A stretch of DNA of 64,000 nucleotides from Flavobacterium undicola (lineage in GTDB: Bacteria; Bacteroidota; Bacteroidia; Flavobacteriales; Flavobacteriaceae): the NCBI RefSeq assembly GCF_009909155.2, contig NZ_JAAAPM020000009.1:62001-126000 (forward strand). The letters are read 5' to 3'. Each line of letters opens with the position of its first letter. The first letter of the stretch is position 1. Below, one piece after another: positions 9,208 to 17,723 of the stretch. The notes below the pieces were generated by a model, which saw only the letters and a list, made by a program, of their open reading frames with translations, was not told where the DNA came from and did no database searches. Made by a program: the position numbers and the translations under genes.

Positions 9208-9822
9208 ATGATAAAACAGCACATCCTTACTCTACTTGCTACCTTGTTTTTTACTCAGGCAGGAATTGCCCAATCCACCGGCACCTTTACCGACTCACGC
9301 GATGGGCAAACGTATAAAACATTCAGCTTTAAAAACGCTTTGACCGGCACCACTGTTACCTGGATGGCCCAAAATCTGAACTACAAAGTGCAGGGGAGCT
9401 ACGCTTATGATGACAAAGAGAGCAATCGAAAAAAGTTTGGCTTGCTTTACACCTGGGAAGCAGCGAAAAAAGCCTGCCCCAAAGATTGGCATTTAGCAAC
9501 GGATAACGAATGGTCTATGCTGGTGACTAAATTCGGTGGAATGGACAAGGCAGGCGAAGCCCTGAAAAGCATCAGTGGCTGGGCGGAAGACGGCAACGGT
9601 ACTAACAGCAGCGGGTTTAACGCTCTTCCTGCAGGTATTCGCAGAAATAATCTTTATGAGGTGATGGGTGTTATGGGTTTCTGGTGGTCGGCCACACCCA
9701 GGGGTAAGGAGGGTAAAGCGTGGGGCTGGGACATGAGTTATGCTAAACCACTTAAAACAAAAGTTTTCCGTTTCGATGCCTATGTTTCTTACGAAGTCTC
9801 TGTTCGTTGCGTTCGGGATTGA
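9208..9822 (+). CDS. FISUMP-domain exported protein
   Basis: 204 residues. A signal peptide (MIKQHILTLLATLFFTQAGIAQ) precedes a domain of the Fibrobacter succinogenes major paralogous (FISUMP) type: FTDSRDGQTYKTF, WMAQNLNY, GLLYTWEAAKKACPKDWHLA, TDNEWSMLVTKFGG, SGFNALPAG, FWWSATP and a final VSVRCVRD. All hallmark blocks are in order, so it looks intact. These proteins are surface or exported and their role is not established. Base use is visibly richer in G and C than the neighbours, and it sits exactly where most of a YceI copy is missing (the YceI tail is at 9859), so it may have been inserted there. Confidence 0.85.
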   Translation: MIKQHILTLLATLFFTQAGIAQSTGTFTDSRDGQTYKTFSFKNALTGTTVTWMAQNLNYKVQGSYAYDDKESNRKKFGLLYTWEAAKKACPKDWHLATDNEWSMLVTKFGGMDKAGEALKSISGWAEDGNGTNSSGFNALPAGIRRNNLYEVMGVMGFWWSATPRGKEGKAWGWDMSYAKPLKTKVFRFDAYVSYEVSVRCVRD

Positions 9823-9858
9823 TTTATTTGATTTATCTAGTGAATGCAGCAAATCCTA

Positions 9859-9879
9859 AAGATTGTAGCAAAAAAATAA
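9859..9879 (+). pseudogene. Remnant: 3' end of a YceI-like gene
   Basis: The frame AAG ATT GTA GCA AAA AAA TAA encodes KIVAKK and a stop, identical to the end of the intact YceI gene (7087-7107, KIVAKK). The following ~100 bp also match the region after that gene (…AGATCATG…, …TTTTTGAAATTCTTA…), up to the ATG of the next lipoprotein. No further YceI sequence is left upstream, where the FISUMP gene now ends. Confidence 0.65.
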
Positions 9880-9978
9880 ACATCTCAATCTTTAAGACTT
9901 TAACTAAATTCAGATCATGCTATTATATTCTAGCAAGAGTTTTTAGGTTTTTGAAATTCTTATTAATTAAAAAAAATT

Positions 9979-11106
9979 ATGAAATACATACACTTATATA
10001 CTTTGTTGTTGATGCTTGTTTTTCACACTTCCTGTGGGGGACAAAACAAACCAGACCTCCCAAAAGATAATATCAGTAAAGGACTATACTCCGAGTCTCA
10101 AGTTAAAGAGGCGGCCACCTCCAAGGTGCCTATGAGTATGGTTCGGAATGTAAAGAAAGCCAGAAACGGAGACATTTTGATTGCTTCTTACTTAGGCGTG
10201 TTTCGATACAATGCCCGCCTGCCGGACGGGCAGGGAAAATCGTTTACCAATCTAACAAGTAAAATAAGTTCGCCCCGCTTCTCCAGCTTCTGGGATGTGT
10301 TGGAAGATCGAAAAGGAAATCTTTGGTTCGCTACCAAAGATTCGGGTGTTTACTATTACCCTTCGACTGCGCTCAGGGCAGGCGGGAAATCCCTGTCTGC
10401 CGGACAGGCAGGCTTTCAGCATTTTACAACAAAGGATGGGCTTGCCAGTAATATGGTGCTTCATATTTATGAAGATAGAGCCGGTAATATTTGGTTCGGA
10501 GCAAGCCGTTACGATGGGAAATCTTTTCGAACTTTTACCACAAAAGATGGATTTCCCAGTAACAATATTCGTTTTATCCTCGAAGACAAAACTGGCAAGT
10601 TATGGTTTGGTTCAGGGGGCAATATCCTCATTTATGACGCACGCCTGCCGGTCGGACAGGGAAAAACATTTACCACTCTCACCAATAAAGACGGCAAAGC
10701 TTTTAAGAACGTTAGGTGCATAATCGAAGATAAAAAAGGTGATATTTTGTTCAGTAACGATGATGGTCTTTGGCGCTATGATGGCAGTACGTTTACTAAA
10801 ATTAGTGAGAGGAGTGCTTATGCTATAATTGAAGATAAAAAAGGAAACATCTGGACTAGTTCAGGGAATAGCATTTTCCGTTATGATCAACAGTCCTTGT
10901 CCAATTTAAAACCTACTGTAATGGAAATTAAAGTGTCAGGAGGAAACGGAAACACTTTTTTGTCGGGAATTTTAGAAGCTAAAGATGGAAGTATTTGGGT
11001 TGGAGCTGGAGGACCTCAGAGTGGGGTGCATCGTTATGATCCCCGCCTGCCGGACGGGCAGGGAAAGACCTTTACATACTTTAAAAGTGCAGCCGGTCAG
11101 AAATAA
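9979..11106 (+). CDS. Propeller lipoprotein with in-frame palindromic insertions
   Basis: 375 residues. The lipoprotein leader is MKYIHLYTLLLMLVFHTSC (Cys19). Seven blades can be traced (GDILIASYLG, GNLWFATKDSG, GNIWFGASRYDG, GKLWFGSGGN, GDILFSNDDG, GNIWTSSGNS, GSIWVGAGGP). Blade 3 is shortened. In blades 1, 2, 4 and 7 the usual turn Y-D-G-K is split by seven or eight extra residues (ARLPDGQ, PSTALRAG, ARLPVGQ, PRLPDGQ), and blade 2 has a second insert LSAGQAG. Each insert is 21 or 24 bases of G+C-rich palindromic DNA that keeps the frame. The propeller fold should tolerate these at surface turns. It is probably functional, though the shortened blade and degraded downstream region suggest relaxed selection. 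Confidence 0.88.
   Translation: MKYIHLYTLLLMLVFHTSCGGQNKPDLPKDNISKGLYSESQVKEAATSKVPMSMVRNVKKARNGDILIASYLGVFRYNARLPDGQGKSFTNLTSKISSPRFSSFWDVLEDRKGNLWFATKDSGVYYYPSTALRAGGKSLSAGQAGFQHFTTKDGLASNMVLHIYEDRAGNIWFGASRYDGKSFRTFTTKDGFPSNNIRFILEDKTGKLWFGSGGNILIYDARLPVGQGKTFTTLTNKDGKAFKNVRCIIEDKKGDILFSNDDGLWRYDGSTFTKISERSAYAIIEDKKGNIWTSSGNSIFRYDQQSLSNLKPTVMEIKVSGGNGNTFLSGILEAKDGSIWVGAGGPQSGVHRYDPRLPDGQGKTFTYFKSAAGQK
10213..11061 (+). repeat. Five in-frame palindromic (REP-like) inserts within one gene
   Basis: Inserts are at 10213-10233, 10360-10383, 10393-10413, 10639-10659 and 11041-11061, with a sixth in the remnant at 6294-6314. The core is CGCCTGCCGGACGGGCAG, a CCTGCC/GGCAGG hairpin. The insert at 10360 is a second type, CCTTCGACTGCGCTCAGG. 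Lengths are 21, 24, 21, 21 and 21 bases, all multiples of three. All fall at the YDGK turn of a blade (the second in blade 2 falls two codons later). Confidence 0.8.
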
Positions 11107-11166
11107 TATGTATTGCTGATTTTAAAATCATTTGTCAATTATTATTAATCAATATATTTCTACACT

Positions 11167-11240
11167 ATGAACAACAAGCTATCAGTCACTTACTTTTAAT
11201 TATTGCTCCTTTATTCTTCGGTTGCGGTGTCCCTCGTTAA
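11167..11240 (+). pseudogene. Remnant: 5' end of a YceI-like lipoprotein gene, frameshifted
   Basis: ATGAACAACAAGCTATCA and the following bases to GTTCTTCGGTTGC-like sequence align with the start of the intact YceI gene at 6454, including its ~30-bp leader. Four bases are lost after ACTTAC, which brings a stop after MNNKLSVTYF. The match fades near 11240, so only the signal peptide region remains. It lies just downstream of the propeller gene, as the intact copy lies downstream of the propeller remnant at 6222. Confidence 0.75.
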
Positions 11241-11273
11241 ACACATTATAGATGTAAAAACATTGTCTGACAA

Positions 11274-11305
11274 AAAAGCCCATAAATTTAATTTTATGGG
11301 CTTTT
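11274..11305. terminator. Bidirectional hairpin terminator
   Basis: A 13-bp perfect stem (AAAAGCCCATAAA at 11274-11286, TTTATGGGCTTTT at 11293-11305) has a 6-base loop. It ends the lipoprotein island on plus and the GH2 gene on minus. Confidence 0.85.
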
Positions 11306-11317
11306 ATTGTATTAGAA

Positions 11318-14227
11318 TTACTTCACCTTATTCTGATTCGAATTGGGTTTCAATTCATCAGGACTGTCTTTAGTATAAGTTTTAAATTGTTCTTTTGAAG
11401 GACTAACAAATACATCCTGAATTACTTCAAAACTCAAGGCGTTTTTTGGATTAAACTGATCGGAATTCATATAGTTTTGCAGCGAGAAAAACAATTCTCT
11501 CGAAGCCGGTATATCTTGAACATCAGGTCCTAAATTAGCACTACTTACTATGATTTTTCCTTTTCCTACTTGTGCTTCAAATACTAAAGCCAGTCTGCGA
11601 TTGATAAACCAGGTATCAATAGGCTGAATTAATGGACGGAAATCAGCCGGGAAATCTTCCAAATTCATGACCTGAGCGCGGTTTTGAATATCCCACCATT
11701 GTAAATCACTATGAAAACTGGTTGGGAAATTTGCAAAAGCAGGGCTTTTATCCTGAATTAGCATTCCTGTTACATGAGGCGGACGCATTTTAAACCAAGA
11801 GGTATTCCAGAAAACAGGTAGAAAATGCATTTCTACTTCTTTTCCTTTCACCACTTTTCCAGCAGCATTCAAAAATACCTTTCCTCCGTTATTCAGCATT
11901 TCTTTTGCCTTTGCGTCTAGTACAGTTGTATAATAAATAGAAGAAGAAATTTCAGGATTTCTATTTGGATATACCCAAAAATTCCAATCGTTGGCAAAAG
12001 CAGTATCATTGACTTTTACTTCCAAATTTAATTTTGAGGCAACCTTAACATCATTTAATGCGAAACTAAGATTTCCAACGATGATACCATTTCCGTTTTC
12101 GTATGTTTTTGGATCAAAATTTCCCGAAGAAAGTACATTTCCTTTTTCGTTTTTAATTGTCCAACTAATTACTGTATTTTTCAATGGCATTTTTCCTGAA
12201 TGGAACAGCGCAATTTCAGCCTTGAAAGTTTCTCCGTTATTATATACAAACTTTGGAATCTTAGCCAACGGAACCGTTGCATTACAAAATCGAGAGTACT
12301 CTTGTGCCGTTACATATCCTTTTTCCTGAAAGAAAGCATCCAACACTCCTACTAAAGCCGTTCCCTGACCAGGAAAATCCTGTAAGCCTAAAGCTTGAAA
12401 ACCACCATAACCGGGTGTTCTCAACATTTTTTCTATTTCGTTTTTATAACACAAAACCTGTAATTTACCGGAAGCATTCAGGAAATCTTTAGACTGATCA
12501 GCCATATTGTGATCTGCTAAATCCTGACGGAACATTTCAAAGTTTTTGGCTCTGTAAACGCCTTTGTATTTTTGTATTTCTTCAAAATTTGGAAAAACAC
12601 AATATTGACCAATTTCGTGTGCTACAAAAGGAACTTTAAAAGGTTCAATTCCGGAGCTAAAATCAGATTCTGTTTCAGGCATTTTTTCCCATTTCAAACC
12701 TCTTACACCGCCACGTGATTGGTATTCTGCATTTGGAACTACAGGCCAGCTTCCTCCTACTGACATTCCTGTATATACTCTTCGATTATCCTTTGCTTTC
12801 CAGAAATCAACAAATTCGTTGAGGTATTTTACCTGATTTCCTGCCGGTTCATTCCCTGCAGACAACATCGTAAAAGAAGCATAATTACCATACTCCTTTG
12901 CCATTCTAGTGGTTTCATCATATAAAAATTGATCCACTGGCTGACCCAATCCTATTTTAGGGCCGTGGTTAGGCCAACTCGGGCCTTCAGGTTGTAAATA
13001 AAGCCCTATTTTATCCGCTGCGATAAAAGCTGCTTCAGGAGGACACCAAGAATGAAAACGAACGTGATTCATACCATAGGATTTTATTTTTTGTAAAATT
13101 TTCTCCCAAGCTTCAATGCTAGTTGCCGGATAACCTGTTAACGGGAATTCGCAATTATGAACGGTACCTCTCAAGAAAACTGGATTACCATTTATCAAAA
13201 ATCGGTTGCCTTCTATTTTGAATTCACGCATTCCAAACTGAAGCTTTTTAGAAGCTTTTATTTCTTTGGAAACCAATTGTACTTCCAGATTATACAAAGC
13301 CGGATCAAATTCGTCCCAAGTCAGCATTCCTTTACCAAAAGGCAATTCGAGTTCAATTGTTTTGTCTCCCAACTTAGACACAGTCAGCGTAGTTGAAACC
13401 TCTTGGGTTTGATCTGATGCCTTAGAATTAAAGCTTTTAGCAGCAATTACAATTTTTCCGCTAAAATTATTTGGAGTGCTATTATTTACCGTTATTTTCA
13501 CACGGGCTTTACGGTTTTTTACATCAGGATAAATCTGAACATCATCTATATAAACTGGAGAAACCGCCTCCAACGCAATTTTTCCAATGATTCCATTCCA
13601 GTTTCCTTGGGTATGATCAGTTACACTGTGAGAATCAGGCCCCACATTTATTTTTTTAATCTGGTTGTCAATTCGAATAGAAATACGCTGTTTTCCAGCA
13701 GTAAGATAAGGTGTTAAATCATATACATGCGGAGCTACCAGCGAGTTTTGCAATCCCACTTCTTTATCGTTTATCCAAACTCTGGTTTCTATGTGTACTC
13801 TTTCTAAATGGAGTACTATTCGCTTGCCTTTCCAATTGGCAGGAATGTTAACTTCTTTTTGATACCAGGCTGCACCAACATAATGCCTGGCTGGAGTTAG
13901 CCAAAACGGAATGTGGATATTTCCCGGTTGACGGTATTTTTCTAATCTTGGAATAAAATAAAAAGAACTGTCATAAATAGATCCTGTCCATTTGGTTTTC
14001 AGCGTAATTTCATCTCCTTTTAAAAACTCTGCCATAGAGCCCGGCAATTTTATAACATCCGAAAGATTCCTGTTATACCACTTTTGAGCTATTCCTTCAT
14101 CTTTTCGGTCAATTTTAAAATGCCAATTGACATCCAAATGAATCACTTCATCCTTAGGCTTAACATTGAAACTACTTAAAGAAAATGAGATTGCAAAAAA
14201 CAGACAGATATAACTGTATTTTTTCAT
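11318..14227 (-). CDS. Glycoside hydrolase family 2 enzyme
   Basis: 969 residues from ATG 14227 (MKKYSYICLFFAISFSLSSF, a signal peptide). An earlier in-frame ATG at 14272 would bury it. The N-terminal jelly-roll sugar-binding domain (AAWYQKEVNIPANWKGK, HIETRVWINDKEVG) is followed by an immunoglobulin-like domain and a TIM barrel (FLINGNPVFLRGTVHNCEFP, MNHVRFHSWCPP). The acid/base is probably E460 in SAGNEP and the nucleophile E538 in VAHEIGQY, both in standard GH2 positions. A further ~250-residue β-rich C-terminal region follows. GH2 members act on β-galactosides, β-glucuronides, β-mannosides or α-arabinosides; specificity cannot be set here. It lies downstream of the GH35 gene on the same strand, suggesting joint breakdown of a galactose-containing glycan. 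Confidence 0.9.
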   Translation of the reverse strand: MKKYSYICLFFAISFSLSSFNVKPKDEVIHLDVNWHFKIDRKDEGIAQKWYNRNLSDVIKLPGSMAEFLKGDEITLKTKWTGSIYDSSFYFIPRLEKYRQPGNIHIPFWLTPARHYVGAAWYQKEVNIPANWKGKRIVLHLERVHIETRVWINDKEVGLQNSLVAPHVYDLTPYLTAGKQRISIRIDNQIKKINVGPDSHSVTDHTQGNWNGIIGKIALEAVSPVYIDDVQIYPDVKNRKARVKITVNNSTPNNFSGKIVIAAKSFNSKASDQTQEVSTTLTVSKLGDKTIELELPFGKGMLTWDEFDPALYNLEVQLVSKEIKASKKLQFGMREFKIEGNRFLINGNPVFLRGTVHNCEFPLTGYPATSIEAWEKILQKIKSYGMNHVRFHSWCPPEAAFIAADKIGLYLQPEGPSWPNHGPKIGLGQPVDQFLYDETTRMAKEYGNYASFTMLSAGNEPAGNQVKYLNEFVDFWKAKDNRRVYTGMSVGGSWPVVPNAEYQSRGGVRGLKWEKMPETESDFSSGIEPFKVPFVAHEIGQYCVFPNFEEIQKYKGVYRAKNFEMFRQDLADHNMADQSKDFLNASGKLQVLCYKNEIEKMLRTPGYGGFQALGLQDFPGQGTALVGVLDAFFQEKGYVTAQEYSRFCNATVPLAKIPKFVYNNGETFKAEIALFHSGKMPLKNTVISWTIKNEKGNVLSSGNFDPKTYENGNGIIVGNLSFALNDVKVASKLNLEVKVNDTAFANDWNFWVYPNRNPEISSSIYYTTVLDAKAKEMLNNGGKVFLNAAGKVVKGKEVEMHFLPVFWNTSWFKMRPPHVTGMLIQDKSPAFANFPTSFHSDLQWWDIQNRAQVMNLEDFPADFRPLIQPIDTWFINRRLALVFEAQVGKGKIIVSSANLGPDVQDIPASRELFFSLQNYMNSDQFNPKNALSFEVIQDVFVSPSKEQFKTYTKDSPDELKPNSNQNKVK

Positions 14228-14280
14228 TGTGTTATGTTTTATTTTTAGTTCTACAGGAAATCTTGTGAACATTCTTTTAT

Positions 14281-14344
14281 AAAACCATTAAGAAAATTTA
14301 AGAAGATTAAGAACACTGCAACTCTTCATTTTCTTAATGGTTTT
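14281..14344 (-). repeat. 16-bp inverted repeat between the two glycosidase genes
   Basis: AAAACCATTAAGAAAA (14281-14296) and TTTTCTTAATGGTTTT (14329-14344) are perfect complements around a 32-base loop that itself contains AAGAAGATTAAG. On the minus strand the hairpin ends in TTTT, so it may terminate GH35 transcripts. It also looks like the AACCATTAAG-type dispersed repeat common in flavobacterial intergenic DNA. Confidence 0.6.
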
Positions 14345-14378
14345 TAATATTTTTATTTCATACAAATTCTGTAGAACC

Positions 14379-16727
14379 TTATTTTTTAATTATAAATGCG
14401 CTTGGTTTAATATAAAAACGATAAGATAATACATTCCCATTGGTACTCTTATCAGTACGAGGTAAATATTTAAACCCTTTAATTTTAATTGTATTGCCTA
14501 AATCTACTACCACCTGATGTGGATGAGACGTTTTTGAAACCGTCCAGGCAGTTGACCAAAAAGTAGATTCCTGTTGGTCAAATATTTTTTCAGCCGAATA
14601 GTTTCCCACCGAAATCTCTTCGCTATCGGCATAAATAATTTTCCAATTGGAACGGTTAATTGGTAAACCATCAGCACCAATTAGTTCTAATTCAGCAATA
14701 CTGCTACTTTGATCTTTAGGATTTTGAGAACTTAGCGCCTCAAAACAAAAGTAACGTCCTTCAGACTCTTTTTTAAGAATTACTTCTTTCCAACCTTGAC
14801 CGCTAGTGAATAATCCCTCATCAGAAGGAGTTTCAGCAGATAAATCCAGTGTTTCTCCTTTTTTACGGTGTAAAAGTGATTCGTCTACCACTATTTTATC
14901 CAAAATAGGGGTGGTTACACCCGCAATTTGATTGTCATTAGGTATTTCTAAATCGAGAATAATAATCTCATTTTTTCCTTTTTTCAACCAACATCCTGGC
15001 ATATACAGCGTTTGTTGAGGTCCAATTTTCCAATAACGACCTAGATTGTATCCATTTACCCAAACCATTCCTTTGCCCCAAGTACTCATATCGATATAGG
15101 TGTCACCAGTAGTTTTCAAATCAAAAGTGGCTTTATACCAAGCTGGACCATTTACTTTCGTTTTTTTAAATTTCAAGTTTTTCTGAAATTCATAGTCTAC
15201 TGGAAAATTAAAAACTTCCCAGTCTTTAAGAATACTTGTATTGGTAGATGTAAACATCTCCACTTTTTCGGTTATCCCTTTTCGGTCAATAATAGCCTTT
15301 CCGTAATTCACTCTACCCAAAGCATCTACTAAAATATCCAGAACATCCCCTTTTTTCACTGGAGGTATTTTGATAGTATTCTGATCTTTGCGACGATCCA
15401 AATTGCCAATTAATTTGCCATTGATAAAAACAGCAGCCCAATCATGTAGCTCGGTAATTTTTATATCAAATGAAGTAACACATTCTGGTAATTTGGAGCG
15501 ATACAAAATTCGTCCCCAACCCTGATTAAAAGCTTCCATAGGTTTTATCACTTCAGATTTGTTGGCTTTCGGAAGATTTTCGAAAAGCGATGCCGACTCA
15601 TTAAATGTAATTTTAGGAATCGAAATTACAGGATAATTCACTGGTGGTTCCGGAATAGTTTCGCCAGGATTCAGATAATTTTTCATCAAATCACGAACAG
15701 CATAAAATTTATCCGTAGGTAATCCTCCTTCATTAATTGGAGCATTGTAATCATATGAAGATACCATAGCTCCAAAAGGAGGTGCATTGGCTCCACCCCA
15801 TTGTCCAAACGATGTTCCACCATGCGCCATGTAAAGACTACACGAAATATTACGATCTAACATGTCTTTCAAACTTCCGATAAAACTGCTTATCGAACGG
15901 GTTTCATGTGCACGCCCCCAGTAATCAAACCAACCCGTCCAATATTCACTACACATCAGCGGAGCTTTTGGATAAATTTCTTTGTACTTTTCAAACTGCT
16001 TATCGATATTCGAACCTGCTCCAAAATTTAATGCCGTATAAACTCCATCCACATCATATTTGAAGAAATTCGAACTCCAATCGCAACGGAATAATTGAAC
16101 TTTATCAAAGCCTGAAGCACGAACGGCATCACGCACCTTACCCATATAAACTGCATCATTCCCAAAAACGCCATATTCATTTTCGACCTGAACCATAATG
16201 ATGTTTCCGCCATTTTGAATTTGGTACGGAGCTAATTGTTTACCTACCTGTTTTAAGTAATTAACAGAACGTTCCATGAAATACGAATCATTTAAAGTGC
16301 GTACCTGAAGATCACTTTTATTCAACAACCACCAAGGTAAGCCTCCCATATCCCACTCAGCACAAGCATAAGGCCCAGGACGAACAATGCAATACATTCC
16401 GTTTTTTTGAACTAACCTTACAAATTCAGCTACGTCTTTTTGTCCCGTAAAATCAAATTGATCAGGTTGTTGTTCGTGAAAATTCCAAAAAAGGTAAATA
16501 CAAATGGTATTCATTCCCATGGCTTTACACATTTGAATACGCTGTTCCCAATATTCACGAGGAATTCTAGGGAAATGTATTTCACCAGCACGTACTAAAA
16601 ATGGTTTTCCATTCAACAAAAAAGTTTTGTCACTAGTCTCAAAAGTTCCTGCTTTACCAGAAGTTTGAGCGTGAGTTGCCATGGTCAAAAAAAGCACAAT
16701 GGCAAGAATTAGTTTTGATATTTTCAT
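14379..16727 (-). CDS. Glycoside hydrolase family 35 β-galactosidase with C-terminal discoidin-like domain
   Basis: 782 residues. Signal peptide MKISKLILAIVLFLTMATHAQ. The GH35 TIM barrel covers about 30-355, with the family blocks RAGEIHFPRIPREYWEQRI, VRPGPYACAEWDMGGLPWW, VQVENEYG (acid/base E184) and CSEYWTGWFDYWG (nucleophile E261), then MAHGGTSFGQW. β-Jelly-roll domains follow (WGKGMVWVNGYNLGRYW). The last ~130 residues resemble an F5/8 type C (discoidin) sugar-binding module (FDQQESTFWSTAW, HQVVVDLGNTIKIKGFKYL). It releases terminal β-galactose from oligosaccharides in the periplasm or at the surface. Intact, full length. Confidence 0.95.
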   Translation of the reverse strand: MKISKLILAIVLFLTMATHAQTSGKAGTFETSDKTFLLNGKPFLVRAGEIHFPRIPREYWEQRIQMCKAMGMNTICIYLFWNFHEQQPDQFDFTGQKDVAEFVRLVQKNGMYCIVRPGPYACAEWDMGGLPWWLLNKSDLQVRTLNDSYFMERSVNYLKQVGKQLAPYQIQNGGNIIMVQVENEYGVFGNDAVYMGKVRDAVRASGFDKVQLFRCDWSSNFFKYDVDGVYTALNFGAGSNIDKQFEKYKEIYPKAPLMCSEYWTGWFDYWGRAHETRSISSFIGSLKDMLDRNISCSLYMAHGGTSFGQWGGANAPPFGAMVSSYDYNAPINEGGLPTDKFYAVRDLMKNYLNPGETIPEPPVNYPVISIPKITFNESASLFENLPKANKSEVIKPMEAFNQGWGRILYRSKLPECVTSFDIKITELHDWAAVFINGKLIGNLDRRKDQNTIKIPPVKKGDVLDILVDALGRVNYGKAIIDRKGITEKVEMFTSTNTSILKDWEVFNFPVDYEFQKNLKFKKTKVNGPAWYKATFDLKTTGDTYIDMSTWGKGMVWVNGYNLGRYWKIGPQQTLYMPGCWLKKGKNEIIILDLEIPNDNQIAGVTTPILDKIVVDESLLHRKKGETLDLSAETPSDEGLFTSGQGWKEVILKKESEGRYFCFEALSSQNPKDQSSSIAELELIGADGLPINRSNWKIIYADSEEISVGNYSAEKIFDQQESTFWSTAWTVSKTSHPHQVVVDLGNTIKIKGFKYLPRTDKSTNGNVLSYRFYIKPSAFIIKK

Positions 16728-16966
16728 GTGTTTATAGTAATCTTTTTTTTTTCAAAAATACATTTACCCTGTATTAAACAAAAATTAAACGTTGTTTTAT
16801 TTCTGTTTTTTTCGCTCTCACATGTTAGATATTAATTCATTGTCAAATCATTAGTTTTTAAAATCAGTAGAACTTTATTTTTAAAATATAAAAATAGATT
16901 AAAAAAAGTAGTTAATTAAAGCGTATTAATTGGTACATTAAAACCAAAAATCATCCCAATAAAGTA

Positions 16967-16974
16967 TATATTTG
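16967..16974 (+). promoter_or_regulatory. Candidate -7 element TATATTTG
   Basis: It matches the Bacteroidota -7 consensus TAnnTTTG 33 bp before the start of the gene at 17007. No TTG was found at the right distance upstream, so support is partial. The remainder of 16728-17006 is A/T-rich with no gene. Confidence 0.4.
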
Positions 16975-17006
16975 TGCCCCCTAAAGCAACTTAAAAATAG
17001 ATTTGC

Positions 17007-17567
17007 ATGGTTTATGAAAACTTTATTTTTTGTCTCGAAGGTGTTCCTGATGTAGAAACCTACATCAGCACAGAGGCACTTAAAAATTTAGAGCATTTAG
17101 CGTTTGAAAATCAAATTGCCAGTATTTATAAGAGTTGCGATACTATTGAAGGACTGGAAGAAAGCCTAGGTGCTTTGCTATACGATGATCATAATTTTAA
17201 AGGCTACCAAATTATCTATTTGGTGATGCCGGGTCAGGAAAACAACATTTGCCTACATAATTATTACTATAGTTTAGAAGAAATAGCCGAATTGTTTGAA
17301 GGAAAATTGAAAGGCAAAATCATACACTTTGCCAATAAAAAAATTTTAGACTTAACTGCTGAGGAGGCGCAATATTTTCTTGATATAACTGGTGCTCGAG
17401 CTATTTCGGGTTATGGAATAAAAGAACACAAAATAAGCAGCATTCATCTGGATAAATTCTTTTTTGGATTGTGTGAAGAACTAGATGATCTTGTGGAAAT
17501 TGTGGAAGAATTGCATCAAAAAAATTATGCACTGTGCAAACTACTTGATTTTAGATTGTACTATTAA
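17007..17567 (+). CDS. Conserved cytosolic protein, possibly DUF6642 family
   Basis: 186 residues with no signal peptide or membrane helix. It begins MVYENFIFCLEGVPDVETY and includes FKGYQIIYLVMPGQENNICL and SGYGIKEHKISSIHLDKFFF. The alternating hydrophobic strands and short helices suggest a compact α/β domain. From memory this resembles the flavobacterial DUF6642 group, without certainty. No catalytic motif is visible. It is a monocistronic gene with its own -7 element; its neighbours do not inform function. Confidence 0.65.
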   Translation: MVYENFIFCLEGVPDVETYISTEALKNLEHLAFENQIASIYKSCDTIEGLEESLGALLYDDHNFKGYQIIYLVMPGQENNICLHNYYYSLEEIAELFEGKLKGKIIHFANKKILDLTAEEAQYFLDITGARAISGYGIKEHKISSIHLDKFFFGLCEELDDLVEIVEELHQKNYALCKLLDFRLYY

Positions 17568-17723
17568 AAACAGTAGTTATTCAATCTAAAATAACTATTA
17601 CAAAAATCAATTTCGGGAACTCATTAAACTTTAATATCTTCGTAAAAGTTAAATATATTAGATAGTATACTATTTTTTAGAATACGCTGTTTAACCTACA
17701 AATTTTATATTAAGTTGACAATA

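Noticed and set aside
10252..10723. Frames on both strands inside the propeller gene with Arg/Pro/Ser-rich peptides (for example ACPERSRRV)
   Set aside because: These are translations of the palindromic repeats in wrong frames, a known source of false peptides in Bacteroidota.
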